A stretch of 64,000 nt of DNA from Sparassis latifolia. Lineage: Eukaryota > Basidiomycota > Agaricomycetes > Polyporales > Sparassidaceae. The DNA lies in assembly GCA_018466975.1 (NCBI GenBank), contig CM031560.1, positions 1,178,001 to 1,242,000 on the forward strand, given 5' to 3'. Shown one piece after another: positions 47,180 through 58,349 of this stretch. A program made the translations under genes and the position numbers. The stretch's first letter is position 1, and every line of letters starts with the position of its first letter. The notes under the pieces are model-generated. The model was not told the DNA's origin, made no database searches, and was given only the letters and a program-made list of their open reading frames with translations.

Positions 47180-50100
47180 TTATAGCATGCTCCTGATGGG
47201 CGAATTGGTGTCAAACGCCTCGGACACCACAGGAACTGCGGCTGGATAGCACGCCAAGCCAGCCTTAAACAGGCTCTCCGACTCGTTCGTGATGACCTTC
47301 GCTCCGTCGGTAGTGCGCGGCGTATCCTTCATCTGCTGCGATACGAGGTGTACTGATATCTTCTTGCGTGAGGTTATGGCAGAAGAAGGCCGGACGAATT
47401 TGTCGAAGACCTCCACGACATCCTCAAGTTTCAGAGTACGAATGAAGGCCGCGTCGGTCTCATCTGTGCCAGCGTGAGCGATGTAACATTGATGCGGTGA
47501 TGGAAATAGAGTGTACTCACGTCGTACAAAATCATAGTACCCGGAGGAGATATGTCCCCAGAACCGCGCCGTCTCCTCGTACAAGTTCTTCATCCTTTCC
47601 AACTTCTTCACGATCAGACCTTCCTTCTGCGCTTCGAATTCTTCCGCAGACATGCCTGCAAGCGTGTTCCGGAAAGTCTCGAGGAAGGCTTCTACTCTTT
47701 CCTCGACAAACCACGAGGCTTTTGTGCTCTGAATCTTGATCCCCAATCCCATTGAACTAGTGACAGTCCACATCGAGCTCCCAACAACATATCTGAAAGT
47801 CTCGTAAGATTATGGTGCATGGTACCAGAGTCTCCGAAACCTACCCAAGCTGCTCACGGGTCCTCAATTGAGAGAAGCATGGTTCCTTGATTATATGTAC
47901 TATCAGGCCGAGAGTCGCTCGTAAGGGGACGTCTACGAGCTCTCCAAACTGGCAGTAGTACGACAGACTGCTGTTGGCCTCGACCGGATTGACGTGAGTC
48001 TCTCGCGCGACGAAGTTCGAGCCTGAGTAGATCAAATTATCAGAACGAGGAAGAAAGACGAAGAAGGACTGACAAACCTGCAGGTAATATTAAAGAGCGA
48101 GTGCGTGGTTGCTCGCTGTCAGAAAGGGCACGCGCTGCGAGACAGATCTCCACTGCTTCGACAATCTGAATGGCTTGCTATACCAAAATGGCTCATCAGT
48201 AGCCAAAACACCAGCACTCAGTTTCTTGACCCACCTCTTTGTTCAAATTGCCATTCACCAATGCTTCGATGTACACTTTAGACAGCAATTCCGTCTTGTG
48301 TCTCTCCACGTCAGATACGTTGATGGCTATAAAGGAGATGCATCATTGCCTTCAAAGTTCAAACCGACGGAACGTACAAGCCAACTCCGCCAATTTTTCG
48401 TTAGGCGTCCAGACTATAGGCATAAGAAGACGAGCCGCAAATCCTTCAGAGAGGTTTGATGGCTGTCCAAGATAGAAGTTCTTGTACTCCCGCCCTACCT
48501 GCAAGACGCATCCGCACGAGATTAGCACAGGTGGTTTGTCGTGAAGACTGTAGGATCATAAACACCTGTTCTTTGAATACGGCTAGCCGTTCGCAGTCGA
48601 TGATGAGACCAGTGAGCTTGTCAAGTACGGTCCGCAGAAGGACGGAGAGCTTGTCGTTGAACCCGCTGACGGATATCTGAATACCTTTTCTGTGATTCCC
48701 CACAGAGTACGACAATCCAGCGATGTCGGCATCATATGTCACTTCCGAAAGCGCATCTTCTACAAGGTCTACAAGGAGACTAGGCAATGTTAGATTTGAC
48801 GTCAACGTAGTGCGATGGGACGCACCGAGTCAAGACTGCTTGTCGAGGCGTCCCGTACGCTACTGGACTAAAGGTAGTGGGGAGGCACGTCAGTCCGGTG
48901 TTAGAGTCGACACTGGCAGCCCGAGAACCGTACCTACGGATGTCAACTCTGAGTTCTGCTTTCGGTGCCCAGAACTGATCGTCTTTCTTGTACCATAGTG
49001 CAAATATTGCCGTGCGCCGAATGCAAGTGGGGAACTTGGCCGGCTGAGGTCTGATGATTAATAGAGAACCTAAGGCTACCCATGGCAACTCACTGAAGAG
49101 ATTTCCAGTCGTTCAACCGTCAGATTCTCGGGAATATACAGGTTGGGACTTGGTAGGAATAGCTCTACGTTCTCGTTTGGCGCCTGCGCCTTCGCGGATA
49201 TTACAACCATGATTCAGCTTTTGTTGAGCATTGACACTCATCCCCCACCTTGTCTATAAACGAGGCATCGATCCTCCGGACAGAGTACTGTGTGCCATAC
49301 CATTTTTCCGATTCCCACTGCGCGTCCTTTCCAACGACACGCTCATCATGTTCCTGCGCTTGCAGAGTCACCCGCCCTCTTTCTGGGACGATTGCTGCCA
49401 GCGTCTCCCGCACGAGGATCTCGTCCCATTCTCGGTTCAGCGAGCCGCCGCTGAGCGTCCATTCGGGAGGGTACGGCTCAAGGAGTTTGGCTGAAAGATA
49501 GTTCACCCAGAGATGAGGCTGTACCTTCTCCTGGAAGCGAAAATTGAGCGCGGATATGGTGCTGATCTCCGAGAAGTGGTACGGAGGGAGATTTGAAGAT
49601 CGTAGGAGCGAGATGTAGTTGAAGGTCGTGAGGAGGACCTCCTGGTAGTGGGCTGTCAGATGACTTAGTTAGTCTCCAATGAGATGCGTGTAATGAAGCG
49701 GCATACTATATCCTTCATTCGTCAGCCTTGCATTTACCCTGAAAGTGTACCCGCCGCGGAGATAGCTGCTCGGTCCAGCGCTGAGACTTATCAACCAACC
49801 CTTCTTCTTGAGGTACGCGCAGATACTGCCACGTCCTTCATGGCCAAGAAAATGAGCCAATATCTGTGCAGGCTTCGTCGTATAATGTTGTTGTTGGTCG
49901 GGTATGAGGAAGGTAAGCGTCAAACCATAGGAATCCTCTACAGTCTTGATGAACAGGATAGACTGCATAATACAGTACATTAGTCTCCTGCCATTGTACA
50001 TATGTAGAACAAACCAACCCCCATCTCTGATGGACCCCAGATAGGCCCTGGATTCTGAGGACGGGGGTCCAGACCTCGATTCGGGATCGGAGAAAACATT

Positions 50101-51093
50101 GAGACAAGCATATCTGCCAAGTCATCAAGCGATTCTTTTGAACGAGATGTCAGCACTTCATAAATTGCGAACACCAGTCCACTCACCTCTCCCAAGAATG
50201 GCTGCAGTCATGCGGCTAGCACAGTACTCGCTTTTCCACCATTCTACGAGCCTTCGTCGAGTTTCACGCCCCACTGCACCTCCATCTCCATCGTTGCCGT
50301 CGCCACCTGGAGGTAAACGGCCAACTTTCTCTAGTTTCCTGGCGGCCTCAGTAATACTCTCGTAGTTACCTGTGCCAAATTGTCGATAAGGATGACCTGC
50401 AACACTGAGGTGCTTGTTAACGAGAAGAATCCGACGAGAATCGTTCTGTTCATTTCGTTTGGATTCTGAGTCCACAGCATGTATCTCGCGAGCGGTGAGA
50501 GACGTTGTAAACAGAGGAGAGTGAAAAAATGCCGCTAATCTAGATAATGCGCCGGATATTTGACTCGGTGCTATAGAAAACCAATAGTACATGTTTGGTC
50601 CACCTGTGGCAGCATTCCGGGAACCACCGTTGGATGTGATAAACTGAAACACTAAATCGATTCTTGCAATTGAGTTAGTACTGTAATGTCACTCACTGAC
50701 ATGAAATCATTCTCTTCGGGGTATGAAATAGATCCCTGCGTAGTACGTGAGATATTTGTAGAGTACGACGAAACCGTAATCACCTTTGATAACATATGTT
50801 CGCAAAAATGGGCCAACCCTTGCAAGTCACCCTAAGCAGTACATATTATTCTGTTGTTTCGTACCAGAAGACGGGATATAACTCACTGGATCCTGCATTG
50901 AGCCTGCTGCGACGTTGACGCAAGCCGCTGCCTTGTCCGCAGCTGGGTCGCTGATCAGGATCGCTCTCAGACCATTATCCAGCTGGATCACTCGATATTT
51001 TCTGTCATCAAGATCGGGCCTTTGCAACGCTTCCGTGAAAACATAATATTGTGGAACATTGTCCGTAGCAGAGATGGTTTTCCAGGAGGACAT
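47180..51093 (-). CDS. STE23: Insulin-degrading-enzyme-like M16A metallopeptidase
   Basis: Large zinc peptidase that cleaves peptides inside a closed chamber; yeast Ste23 matures a-factor pheromone and clears peptides. Exon 1 begins MSSWKTISATDNVPQYYVFT, then YRVIQLDNGLRAILISDPAA, KAAACVNVAAGSMQDP and, after an intron, DLQGLAHFCEHMLSKG with the inverted zinc site HxxEH. Further blocks are FLQFITSNGGSRNAATGGPN, YYWFSIAPSQISGALSRLAA, FFHSPLFTTSLTAREIHAVD, NKHLSVAGHPYRQFGTGNYE, LVEWWKSEYCASRMTAAILG and ILAHFLGHEGRGSICAYLKK. The C-terminal half has VNYLSAKLLEPYPPEWTLSG, LFVDLVEDALSEVTYDADIA, GLSYSVGNHRKGIQISVSGF and SSGYYDFVRREYTLF, ending NSPIRSML. More than ten introns. The protein is complete and about the length of the family (roughly 1,100 aa). 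Confidence 0.9.
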
Positions 51094-51166
51094 CGTGCGG
51101 TCGACTCCGAGTCAACGACGCTCAGATCCGAGGAGATCTTCAGGCCACGTGGGCTCCCACACATCA
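51094..51166. promoter_or_regulatory. Peptidase promoter side
   Basis: Short stretch next to the peptidase ATG, before the foldback element. Nothing recognised. Confidence 0.35.
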
Positions 51167-51337
51167 AGCAAAAGTCAACTCCATTTAGCTCCCTTATCTT
51201 CTTAATTAAGGAGGTCTCCGTTCTTATTTGGGCAATTAAAGCCAATAGGGGTGAATAATGGAGAAATAAGAGAAGGGATCTCCTTATTTTTCCTTAATCA
51301 AGGGAATAACACCGGTAAGCAAAAGTTGACTTTTGCT
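51167..51337. mobile_element. 171-bp foldback/MITE-like element
   Basis: AGCAAAAGTCAACT at 51167-51180 is repeated inverted as AGTTGACTTTTGCT at 51324-51337. Inside, left-arm blocks such as CTTAATTAAGGAGGTCTCC (about 51196-51214) match inverted right-arm blocks near 51277-51300 (GGGATCTCCTTATTTTTCC on the + strand), so most of the element can fold on itself. It is much more AT-rich than the flanking DNA. The last 20 bases (51318-51337) are also a near-perfect palindrome. I see no clear target duplication. It sits between the divergent peptidase and hydrolase genes. Confidence 0.6.
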
Positions 51338-51519
51338 GATGCAACCGACCTAAATCGAGCCAAGTAAGTTCGCTCGGACCGAGCACAAAGCCCGAGCAAG
51401 CTCACAGACCGCATCAAAATCATGAGCATATCCCTCATGCACCTTTTATAAGGATTTGAGTAACCACTGCTTCGGAGGTCTGTATTGTAGTCCTCGCATC
51501 TGCTGCAGCGCAGTCCGGA
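51338..51519. promoter_or_regulatory. Promoter side of the hydrolase gene
   Basis: 182 bp just before the ATG. TTTTATAAGG at about 51445-51454 resembles a TATA box 70 bp upstream of the start. Confidence 0.4.
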
Positions 51520-52890
51520 ATGTCTACACTCAGCTGCGAAGCGTACGTGTGCGACCCTCGACCGAACTATCCTCTTTTCATCACAGCCAAACGATACTGG
51601 ATCCCTGATGATACCTCGGAAGATCCAGAGGCGCTAACTCTTGTCTTTGCCCATGGAACCGGGTTTCACAAAGAACAGTGGGAACCCACCATCGAAGAGC
51701 TGTACGACAGTGTCCGCCGCGAAGGAAAGCCTCGAATGATACGAGAAGCTTGGAGCATCGACGCTCCAAACGGCGGAGACGCGGCAGTACTGAACGAGGA
51801 GACTTTACTGCAGGACTATTCTGTGTGTAAGAGTATTTCTTGCAAGACCAACGGGACATTTGTAGCTGATCATACGACAGTTGATTGGCAGGAGTATGCC
51901 CGCGCTGTGCACATATTCCTTACAGGCCTAGGAACAGGCGTCGACGTCGACTTCAGTGACCGTAAGCTTGTTGGCATCGGGCATTCCATGGGAGCAATTG
52001 CAATGTGCGCATTGTCAAATTTACCACCGCCAGACCACGACGCAGCCCTATTCACCGAAGCACAGGATTCTTGCAGGAACGTACGTTCCCAAGCTCAAAT
52101 TTACCTCTGTCATCCTGGTAGATCCCGTGCTGTATCCGCACCCGCCTCTTAGAGGTGTTAGAGACATTTCTGGGCCGCTGCTGGCAGCAACTAATGCTCG
52201 ACGTGATATATGGCCTTCGCGTGCGGAGGCCCTTGCAGCTTGTCAAGCACGTTCTTCGTTCAAGGCCTGGGATGCTAGAGTGCTGCAAATTTTTATTGTA
52301 GGAAATGTCGCCCACTGAATTCGACATGGGGCTGACAGCGTTTGGAATATAGGAACATGGTTTGCGGGACCTTCCCACCACTTACTATCCTGACAAGAGC
52401 GGGGTAACCTTGAAGTATAGCAAAGCGCAAGAAGTTGTGAGTGGTTTTTGGTTCCACCGTTCCCCAGCACTCAGCTACTTCAGGCAAGCTACAAGGATGA
52501 GCAAGGAAAGCGAAGGGCCTACAACTACCTGCCAACTCTCTGCGCGAAGATCCCGGTGCACTTCATATACGGCGCCGTTGACGATTTCTTGTAGGCTTCT
52601 GAGATTTCTTTGAGGATGTCTAACCAGAATGTTGATGACATATAGGCCACGCATCGTGCAAGACTATACTCTCAATATCGGTACGAAGGGAAGGTACGCG
52701 TCTGCTAGACGCGTTGAGGGATCAGGACATATGGTGAGTTAACAGTCCCACCGAAAGCGCCCGATTAGTAACGAGATGGTACTCGCAGGTTCCACAGATG
52801 CAGCCGAAGGGGTTGGCGGACGCAATCCGGGAAGTATTGACTGAAGAACCTGCACCACACGCAGCGACCAGAGCGTCGAGCAGACTTTGA
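51520..52890 (+). CDS. Alpha/beta hydrolase with peroxisomal C-terminus (Lpx1-like)
   Basis: Esterase/lipase-type hydrolase. Starts MSTLSCEAYVCDPRPNYPLF, then LTLVFAHGTGFHKEQWEPTI with the HGTG oxyanion region, SIDAPNGGDAAVLNE, and, across an intron, YSVFDWQEYARAVHIFL. The nucleophile is Ser in LVGIGHSMGAIAM. The next exon joins as CALILAGTYVPKLKFTSVIL (intron GTCAAA to CACAG, about 52013-52069), then VDPVLYPHPPLRG. The acid is probably Asp in HFIYGAVDDFL, and His in RVEGSGHM. The last exon is VPQMQPKGLADAIREVL with the tail RASSRL. SRL fits the PTS1 consensus, and yeast Lpx1 is a peroxisomal lipase of similar design, so peroxisomal location is a fair inference. Six or more exons. Confidence 0.85.
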
Positions 52891-53002
52891 ATGAACCGAC
52901 ACGTTTGTAGCGCAGATCACCGTACAAGTACTTATCATACCCTGGTTGACCGGACGCCAGTAGTGATATACAGCGGACTTTTGACGTCCATTCGAGCGAT
53001 TA

Positions 53003-56000
53003 TCATATCCTCATCGCTCGTTCCTTACCCATGTATGCCACCTTCAGTGCTCGTCCATTCAGGCCTGTAGCCAGCACAGTCTGCGGCTGCCCAGGCAGGA
53101 TGTCGAGTGCATTATCACTCCATTTTACCTCTTCACGCTTTCCGTCGTCATCGCTGCTCAAGACAAGAGCTTTCACAGGTTTGTCCACAGTAATCACGAT
53201 CTTCTCCCCATCAATGGCAATCTGTAGTCCAGGATCGGAGTAGTCCGTGTGTCTGTACGGCTGCGGCCAGTCCGCATAACGTGCAAGCACCTCGCCCGAG
53301 GTTGGGTCTACCAGCCGCGCGCCGACCACGACAGAGTACGAGGGCGTCACGAGGGGCCCGGCCGACTCCGACACTGGCGGACTCGGACATGGAATGTACA
53401 GGAGCTCTGTGGACTGGTTCGGCAGGAGGACCGCCTCAGTGGTCTGCTCGTGCGTCCAGTCAGAGAGGAGGTCGAAGGATTTAAGCACAACATTGACTTT
53501 GCGGGGCTGGAGCAGGGCGCTATTTGCCCATACTTCGATGTGGGCCTCGGTTGCGAGAAATGCACCGAATTCATAGAACTCGATGAAACGTATAAGCGTG
53601 AGTAGGCTAGGACGCATGAGGACTGCGTACTTGTTTTGGTCTGTCGTTATATCGGTTTTTCATTACCTATGTTTTATCGCTCAGTGTCGATCGAATGCGC
53701 AAGAATTTAGGAAGCACACAGTTCGGAATATTCCGACGCTCAGTGGTGCTAATTCGCGGGCGATCGTGTAGTAGACTGGTTTTGTACGAAGCTACATTAG
53801 TGCAACAAATTGTCAGTCAACATCGACTCGTACAGAAAAGTTACTTACGAAGAAGTCCACAATGGCCCACGATGTCACGGGCCAGCAGTCGTTCAGCTGC
53901 CAGACCAAAGCTCCGGCGGTCTGAAAAAAGGATAAACACGTAGTCCGCACAAGAAGCAGAGATTCAACATACATATTCTTTCCCCTTACCTCTCCACTCC
54001 CGCCTCCACATCCGATACGCAAAACTGACACTTTCAGACTGCATGATTTGAGTATTATATACATGGCTGGACACTCACGTCATCAGCACAAACCGCACTT
54101 GCACCGAGCAGCAAAGAGGCAGACGCACGTCTCTAGGTCGCCCGTCAACCTGAAGTTCTCATTCATCAAAATCGCAAAGCGGCGCTCGTGGTTCCCTGCG
54201 CGGTTATGCTGCGCCATGAGCTTCGACTGCGCCCAACGCTCCTGGATATTCCCGTCGAGCCAATAATCGACTGTGCGCAAGTCCGGCATCGATGGGATCC
54301 CAAACTCGCTACAGCCTTATCAGCCAGCCCTCGCACCTGAAGCATAGGCAGTGCCAACGTACCTGATGAATCGCCCACTCATATCGCCGTATTCCTGCCA
54401 GGGCCGCTCCGCGCCAGCCCACACGTTCCACTGGTGGACGTCGCCAACTGTCGGGTCCGCTGTGTCCCAGTCTTTACCGCCATACGGCGACCCGCGATGG
54501 TAGGGGATCGGCGGGTCAGTGAGCTTCTCCACTACCGCGGGGAGCACAGATTCGTAGATGAGACGCGCGGGAAGCTCACCGATTCCTGTTTGCGCACGTA
54601 TTCATGAGTTGCAGGTGAAGGGCAGAAAGCAGACGCACCTCCCCACTGGAGTACCTGCTGGTAGTCCTCGTTGTTCCCGCAGAACAGCGCCATAGCGGGG
54701 TGGTGCCGGAGCCGCTTGACGTTATCCTCCGCTTCCGCTTTGACGTTCGCTACAAACTCGTCGTGCGCGGGGTACACTCCGCATGCGAACTGGAAATCCT
54801 GCCATACCAGCAAGCCGAGTTCTGTTCGAGATGCAAAGCAATCAGTATGCACAGTTCGATAGCGCGTGCAAGCTGGAAACGGGCGCACCATCACAAATAT
54901 CGTAGAACACATCGGGCTCGTACACGCCCCCACCCCAGAGGCGGACCATGTTCTGGTTCCCGTCGCGCATCAGTGTGAGCCATGCGCGATACTTCTCCGG
55001 CGTCAGCTCCGTCTGAATGCTGTGCGCCGGCACCCAGTTCGAGCCTAACACAGTACACACAAAATCCATGATCAGAAACCGTGAATCCGCTCTAGAGCAG
55101 CTCGGTGACGTACCGCCCATAAAGATGCGCACCCCATTCACCTCAAACAAGAACGTTGTACCCTTCCCGTACCGGTCCGCCACTGCCAACGGCTCCTGCA
55201 CGAGCTCGACCCTCCGGAACCCCACACGCTGAACCCTCACATCCAGCACTGTGCCGTCGACCGCGAGAAGCGCGGCCTCGACAGTGTACAGCGTCTGCGA
55301 GCCATACGCCACAGGCCACCAGAGGTGCACGAGCCCTGCGAGGTCCCACTGTACAACATCCCTCCTCTCTGCATCCGCCAGTTCGCCGAGAGTGACCGTC
55401 TCTTCCTTGATCGGCTCGCCTGTGGCAAAATCGGTCAGGATGACGCGCACAGCGGATACTGAGGCGGTGGAGCCTGAAAGCGTGAGATCAAGCTTGAGAG
55501 AGGGCGAGAGAGCGGGGAAAGGGGAGACGTGTGCGCGCGTATGGAGCGCAGCCAGGCGCGTGGTATAGGTGATGAGGCTGATGGGACGGTATGGGCCGCA
55601 AGTCATCAGCTCGGGGCCCTGCACCGAGACCCGTCAGCTCGACTACGAAATTCTAGCAACACGAGGGACTCACCCAGTCCCATCTGCAGATCGGAATACA
55701 TGCGTGAGCGAGTGAAATAGACCGAGAAAAAGGGAGAGAGGGCTTACCGCCAGCCATACTGCGCCTTCCGCACATACACCCGGCTTGGATCACCAAGGTT
55801 CGCCGATCCTGCGCGCACGCGCCCATAGCGCGCTTCGAGCGCCTTCGCGACGCGCGCTGCGGACTGGAAGTGCAGGAGGAGCGTGTTGCCTGAGTCCTTG
55901 AGACGCGCGGGGTCCAGCGGGACAGTGTATGTGCGGAACATGTTGTCCGCGGAGAGGATGCGCGTACCGTTCTACCGGAGGAAGGAGATCATTATCAATT

Positions 56001-56661
56001 TAGTATTAGATGAGGATGTGGGTGGGAGGCTTTAACATGGGGGCGGAACGACGTACGACGAAAGCAGGAAGAAGCAGGACGCGTAGCCGCCTTGTGACCC
56101 AGGCGATGGCGCCGAACTACGCCATCGCCTGAATTACAAAACGCCAGGGACTTCTCTGGTTGACTCTTCCCATGAAACGCAGCCCGATCTGTGCTGGAGA
56201 AGAATGACAAGCAGCGGAGGTACTCACAAGGTAGACGTCGCAGATCGTATCGAGGCCCTCGAAGACCAATTCCGCGTTTGCATCCTTTGCGCCCGCGTAG
56301 TCGAATGTGGTGTAATAAAGCCACTCGCGCTCACCAACCCCTAGCATACCACAAACCAGTTAGCCTATTGTCATCTAATCAAACATATTACACCAATGCG
56401 TATACAAGCGCATGGCGACACGTAAAAATCAGAAGCATAAGACGCACATTGCACCCGATGCTCGTTGAACCCTACAAACGGGTCAGGTATTCTCCCCACC
56501 TTGAGCAGTTCCGCGTGGATTTCTGACGGAAACGTCTTCGCGGGCGACCACTGCTGCCCCGCGAAGTCGAGTTCGGAACTGACGGACGGGAGCGCGGTGT
56601 CGCGCTCTTTCCAGTGCCAGCTGGTGGTGAGGGGGTGAATGCGCGCTTGCGTTGTGGGCAT
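53003..56661 (-). CDS. Beta-mannosidase, GH2 (intracellular type)
   Basis: Removes terminal beta-mannose from mannooligosaccharides or glycan cores. Starts MPTTQARIHPLTTSWHWKER without a signal peptide. Blocks in order: YTTFDYAGAKDANAELVFEG, LDTICDVYLNGTRILSADNM, VPLDPARLKDSGNTLLLHFQ, KAQYGWRWDWGPELMTCGPY, WWPVAYGSQTLYTVEAALLA, NGVRIFMGGSNWVPAHSIQT and NMVRLWGGGVYEPDVFYDIC. Next come LGLLVWQDFQFACGVYPAHD, ALFCGNNEDYQQVLQWGG with the acid/base Glu in NNED, and GRFISEFGIPSMPDLRTVDY with the likely nucleophile Glu in SEFG. The C-terminal domain has GALVWQLNDCWPVTSWAIVD, a short intron-cut part, and a beta-sandwich ending MGKERAMRI. About ten or more introns. Complete at about 850-900 aa. ATG 56661 is the only start placing MPTTQ at the family's usual distance. 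Confidence 0.92.
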
Positions 56662-57261
56662 GGTGAGCGACGTAAACAAGGTGACTGGAGTGAAGGTAAA
56701 GAGAAGGAGAGGGAGAAGATAATCAGATTCAATGGTGTTGCACCGCGGGTTTTGACTGCAAGTCCAGCACGTCATACGGCAGGCCTCGCCTACTAACACC
56801 GACAGGACATGGGACCGATGAATTCGTGCGGACATGCGGACCGAGGGATTCGTGCCCATCCGGACGCCGTCCACCTGAGGTGGCGCTCTCAGTCGAGCGT
56901 CGTTTCACGAAGACATTTAAACGACTTCGACAGCCCTCTCGTCGCCATCGACGGGCGGCGAACACGACACCCTACTCCCCACGAGAACGCGCGCATGTTG
57001 GAGAAGACAGGTAGACATCGTACTTTCCTGAACCCTTCCCGCCGGAATACCTAGGTCTGGGGACAACTCCGAAGTTCCTCCGAGTACAGTACCCTCGCCG
57101 TGAGACACAGGGTCTCATCAGCGTGCTGCTCATCAGTCAGTCGGCGATGCACGAGGGGGCCAAGAAAAGGTTAGAGATTTGACGAGATGTGCTCGCGGGG
57201 GAAAGTCGTCGCTGGGAAGTGGTCTCGGCAGTTGGTCGTCGGTGTTGTCCATTCATATGCC
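56662..57261. other. Gene-free stretch upstream of the mannosidase
   Basis: The mannosidase promoter lies here. An AT-poor, CGACG-rich part at about 56930-57010 has no supported gene. Confidence 0.4.
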
Positions 57262-57341
57262 GTAAGAACGCTATATGATCCCGTCCTCCCCCACTCATAG
57301 GGATCATTTTGTAGTCTGCCTACGGGAGACTAGTAAGAACG
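57262..57341. mobile_element. 62-bp insertion with 9-bp direct repeats (copy 2 of tiny element)
   Basis: GTAAGAACG occurs at 57262-57270 and 57333-57341. The 62 bp between, 57271-57332, match the 57-bp insert at 37276-37332 and end in the same GGGAGACTA directly at the repeat. On the minus strand, TAGTCT pairs with AGACTA around CCCGTAGGC, in which CC/GG also pair, leaving a GTA loop; a second stem is GATCCC/GGGATC. The loop of copy 1 is AAA. Left ends are unlike (CTATATGAT here), so one end is fixed and the other variable. No coding capacity; the host family of transposon is unknown. Confidence 0.72.
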
Positions 57342-57801
57342 TGTCCACGAAACAAAGAGTGTTCTCGATGCTGGTCCGTGAAGGTGGCGCTTCAACTCTT
57401 TAACATACACCGGTCCAAGAATTACAACGTCGCCATTTAAGACTGAAGATTTAGACTAGATTGTGCTCCTCGCGCCTCGACGACGGGTGCAGATACACCG
57501 TCGGATACACAGCGTTACGAGAGAGCCGTGGAGAGCGATTACTCTGCCCAGGCTGCGCACGAAAACCACTGAACGTACGTGACGTTACAGAAGTTCACAC
57601 GTGTGACTACACGTGCCGGTGTGACCTGACGCGTCTGACTGACGCGGTCCTCACCGGGCATGTATGTACGTGGTTCAGCGGGAGAGCTTCCCTTGGTCGA
57701 TCTCTGGCCTTCCACCGCAGGTCACTTCTCCAGCCCAAATATAAAGACAGAGAATTCCGGTGATCATCCGGTCCCCATCATCCACTCCACGCGCACGGAC
57801 C
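57342..57801. promoter_or_regulatory. Upstream region of the small CxCxxC gene
   Basis: It contains TATAAAG at 57740-57746, 56 bp before the ATG, and a dense cluster of ACGT-type sites (about 57570-57630). No coding frame supported. Confidence 0.45.
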
Positions 57802-58349
57802 ATGCCCACCAGCCTCGAACTCGCCATCTCCTCCGTCATCTCCTCCCAAAAATCACTCAGCGTCCCGAACGTTCTCGCCGCATACCTCCACACCACCGGC
57901 TTCCTCCCCGAGCCCGACCTCACGCACTGCGGAGGAGCCGTCGCGCATGAGGCACTCGTCGCGTTCGAGCACGCACTCGACAAACAGCCTGCGCCGCCCC
58001 GCTCGCGCGTGCACGCGGCCGAAATCGATGACGTGCGGAAGAGGTATTGGCTCTCGCGACTCGGGAACGAGGCTCCAAATCGGTGTACGTGCCCGTCGTG
58101 TGGGAAGACCGTAGCGTATGCGAGGGCGCAGCTGGAGGACCAAAAGGAGCAGGAAGCGAGTGGGGAAAAGCCGAAGCAGAAGACAAGGGATGGGCGGAGT
58201 GAGTACCGCTTTGTCATCGGTCCTTCGTAGATGCTGAAGTTGCCGGTGCAGAGAAGAAGAAACGCGTCGTGAAGCGGCGCACAGGTTCCTCCGACAGTAG
58301 TTCGTCGTACAATCCCTACGGCGCCTCGTCAAGCACATCTGTGCTATGA
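57802..58349 (+). CDS. Small unrecognised protein with a CxCxxC zinc-type motif
   Basis: Two exons. The first gives MPTSLELAISSVISSQKSLS, then VLAAYLHTTGFLPEPDLTHC and ALVAFEHALDKQPAPPRSR, RYWLSRLGNEAPN and RCTCPSCGKTVAYARAQLED, followed by a Gln/Glu/Lys-rich stretch (KEQEASGEKPKQK). The second exon starts after an intron within GR|NAEV and gives EKKKRVVKRRTGSSDSSS, ending GASSSTSVL. The CTCPSC motif could hold half of a zinc site, and the KKKR..KRR block looks like a nuclear localisation signal. About 165-170 aa. I do not know the family. Two conserved Cys more distant (HCGG, residue about 44) might complete the metal site. Confidence 0.62.
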
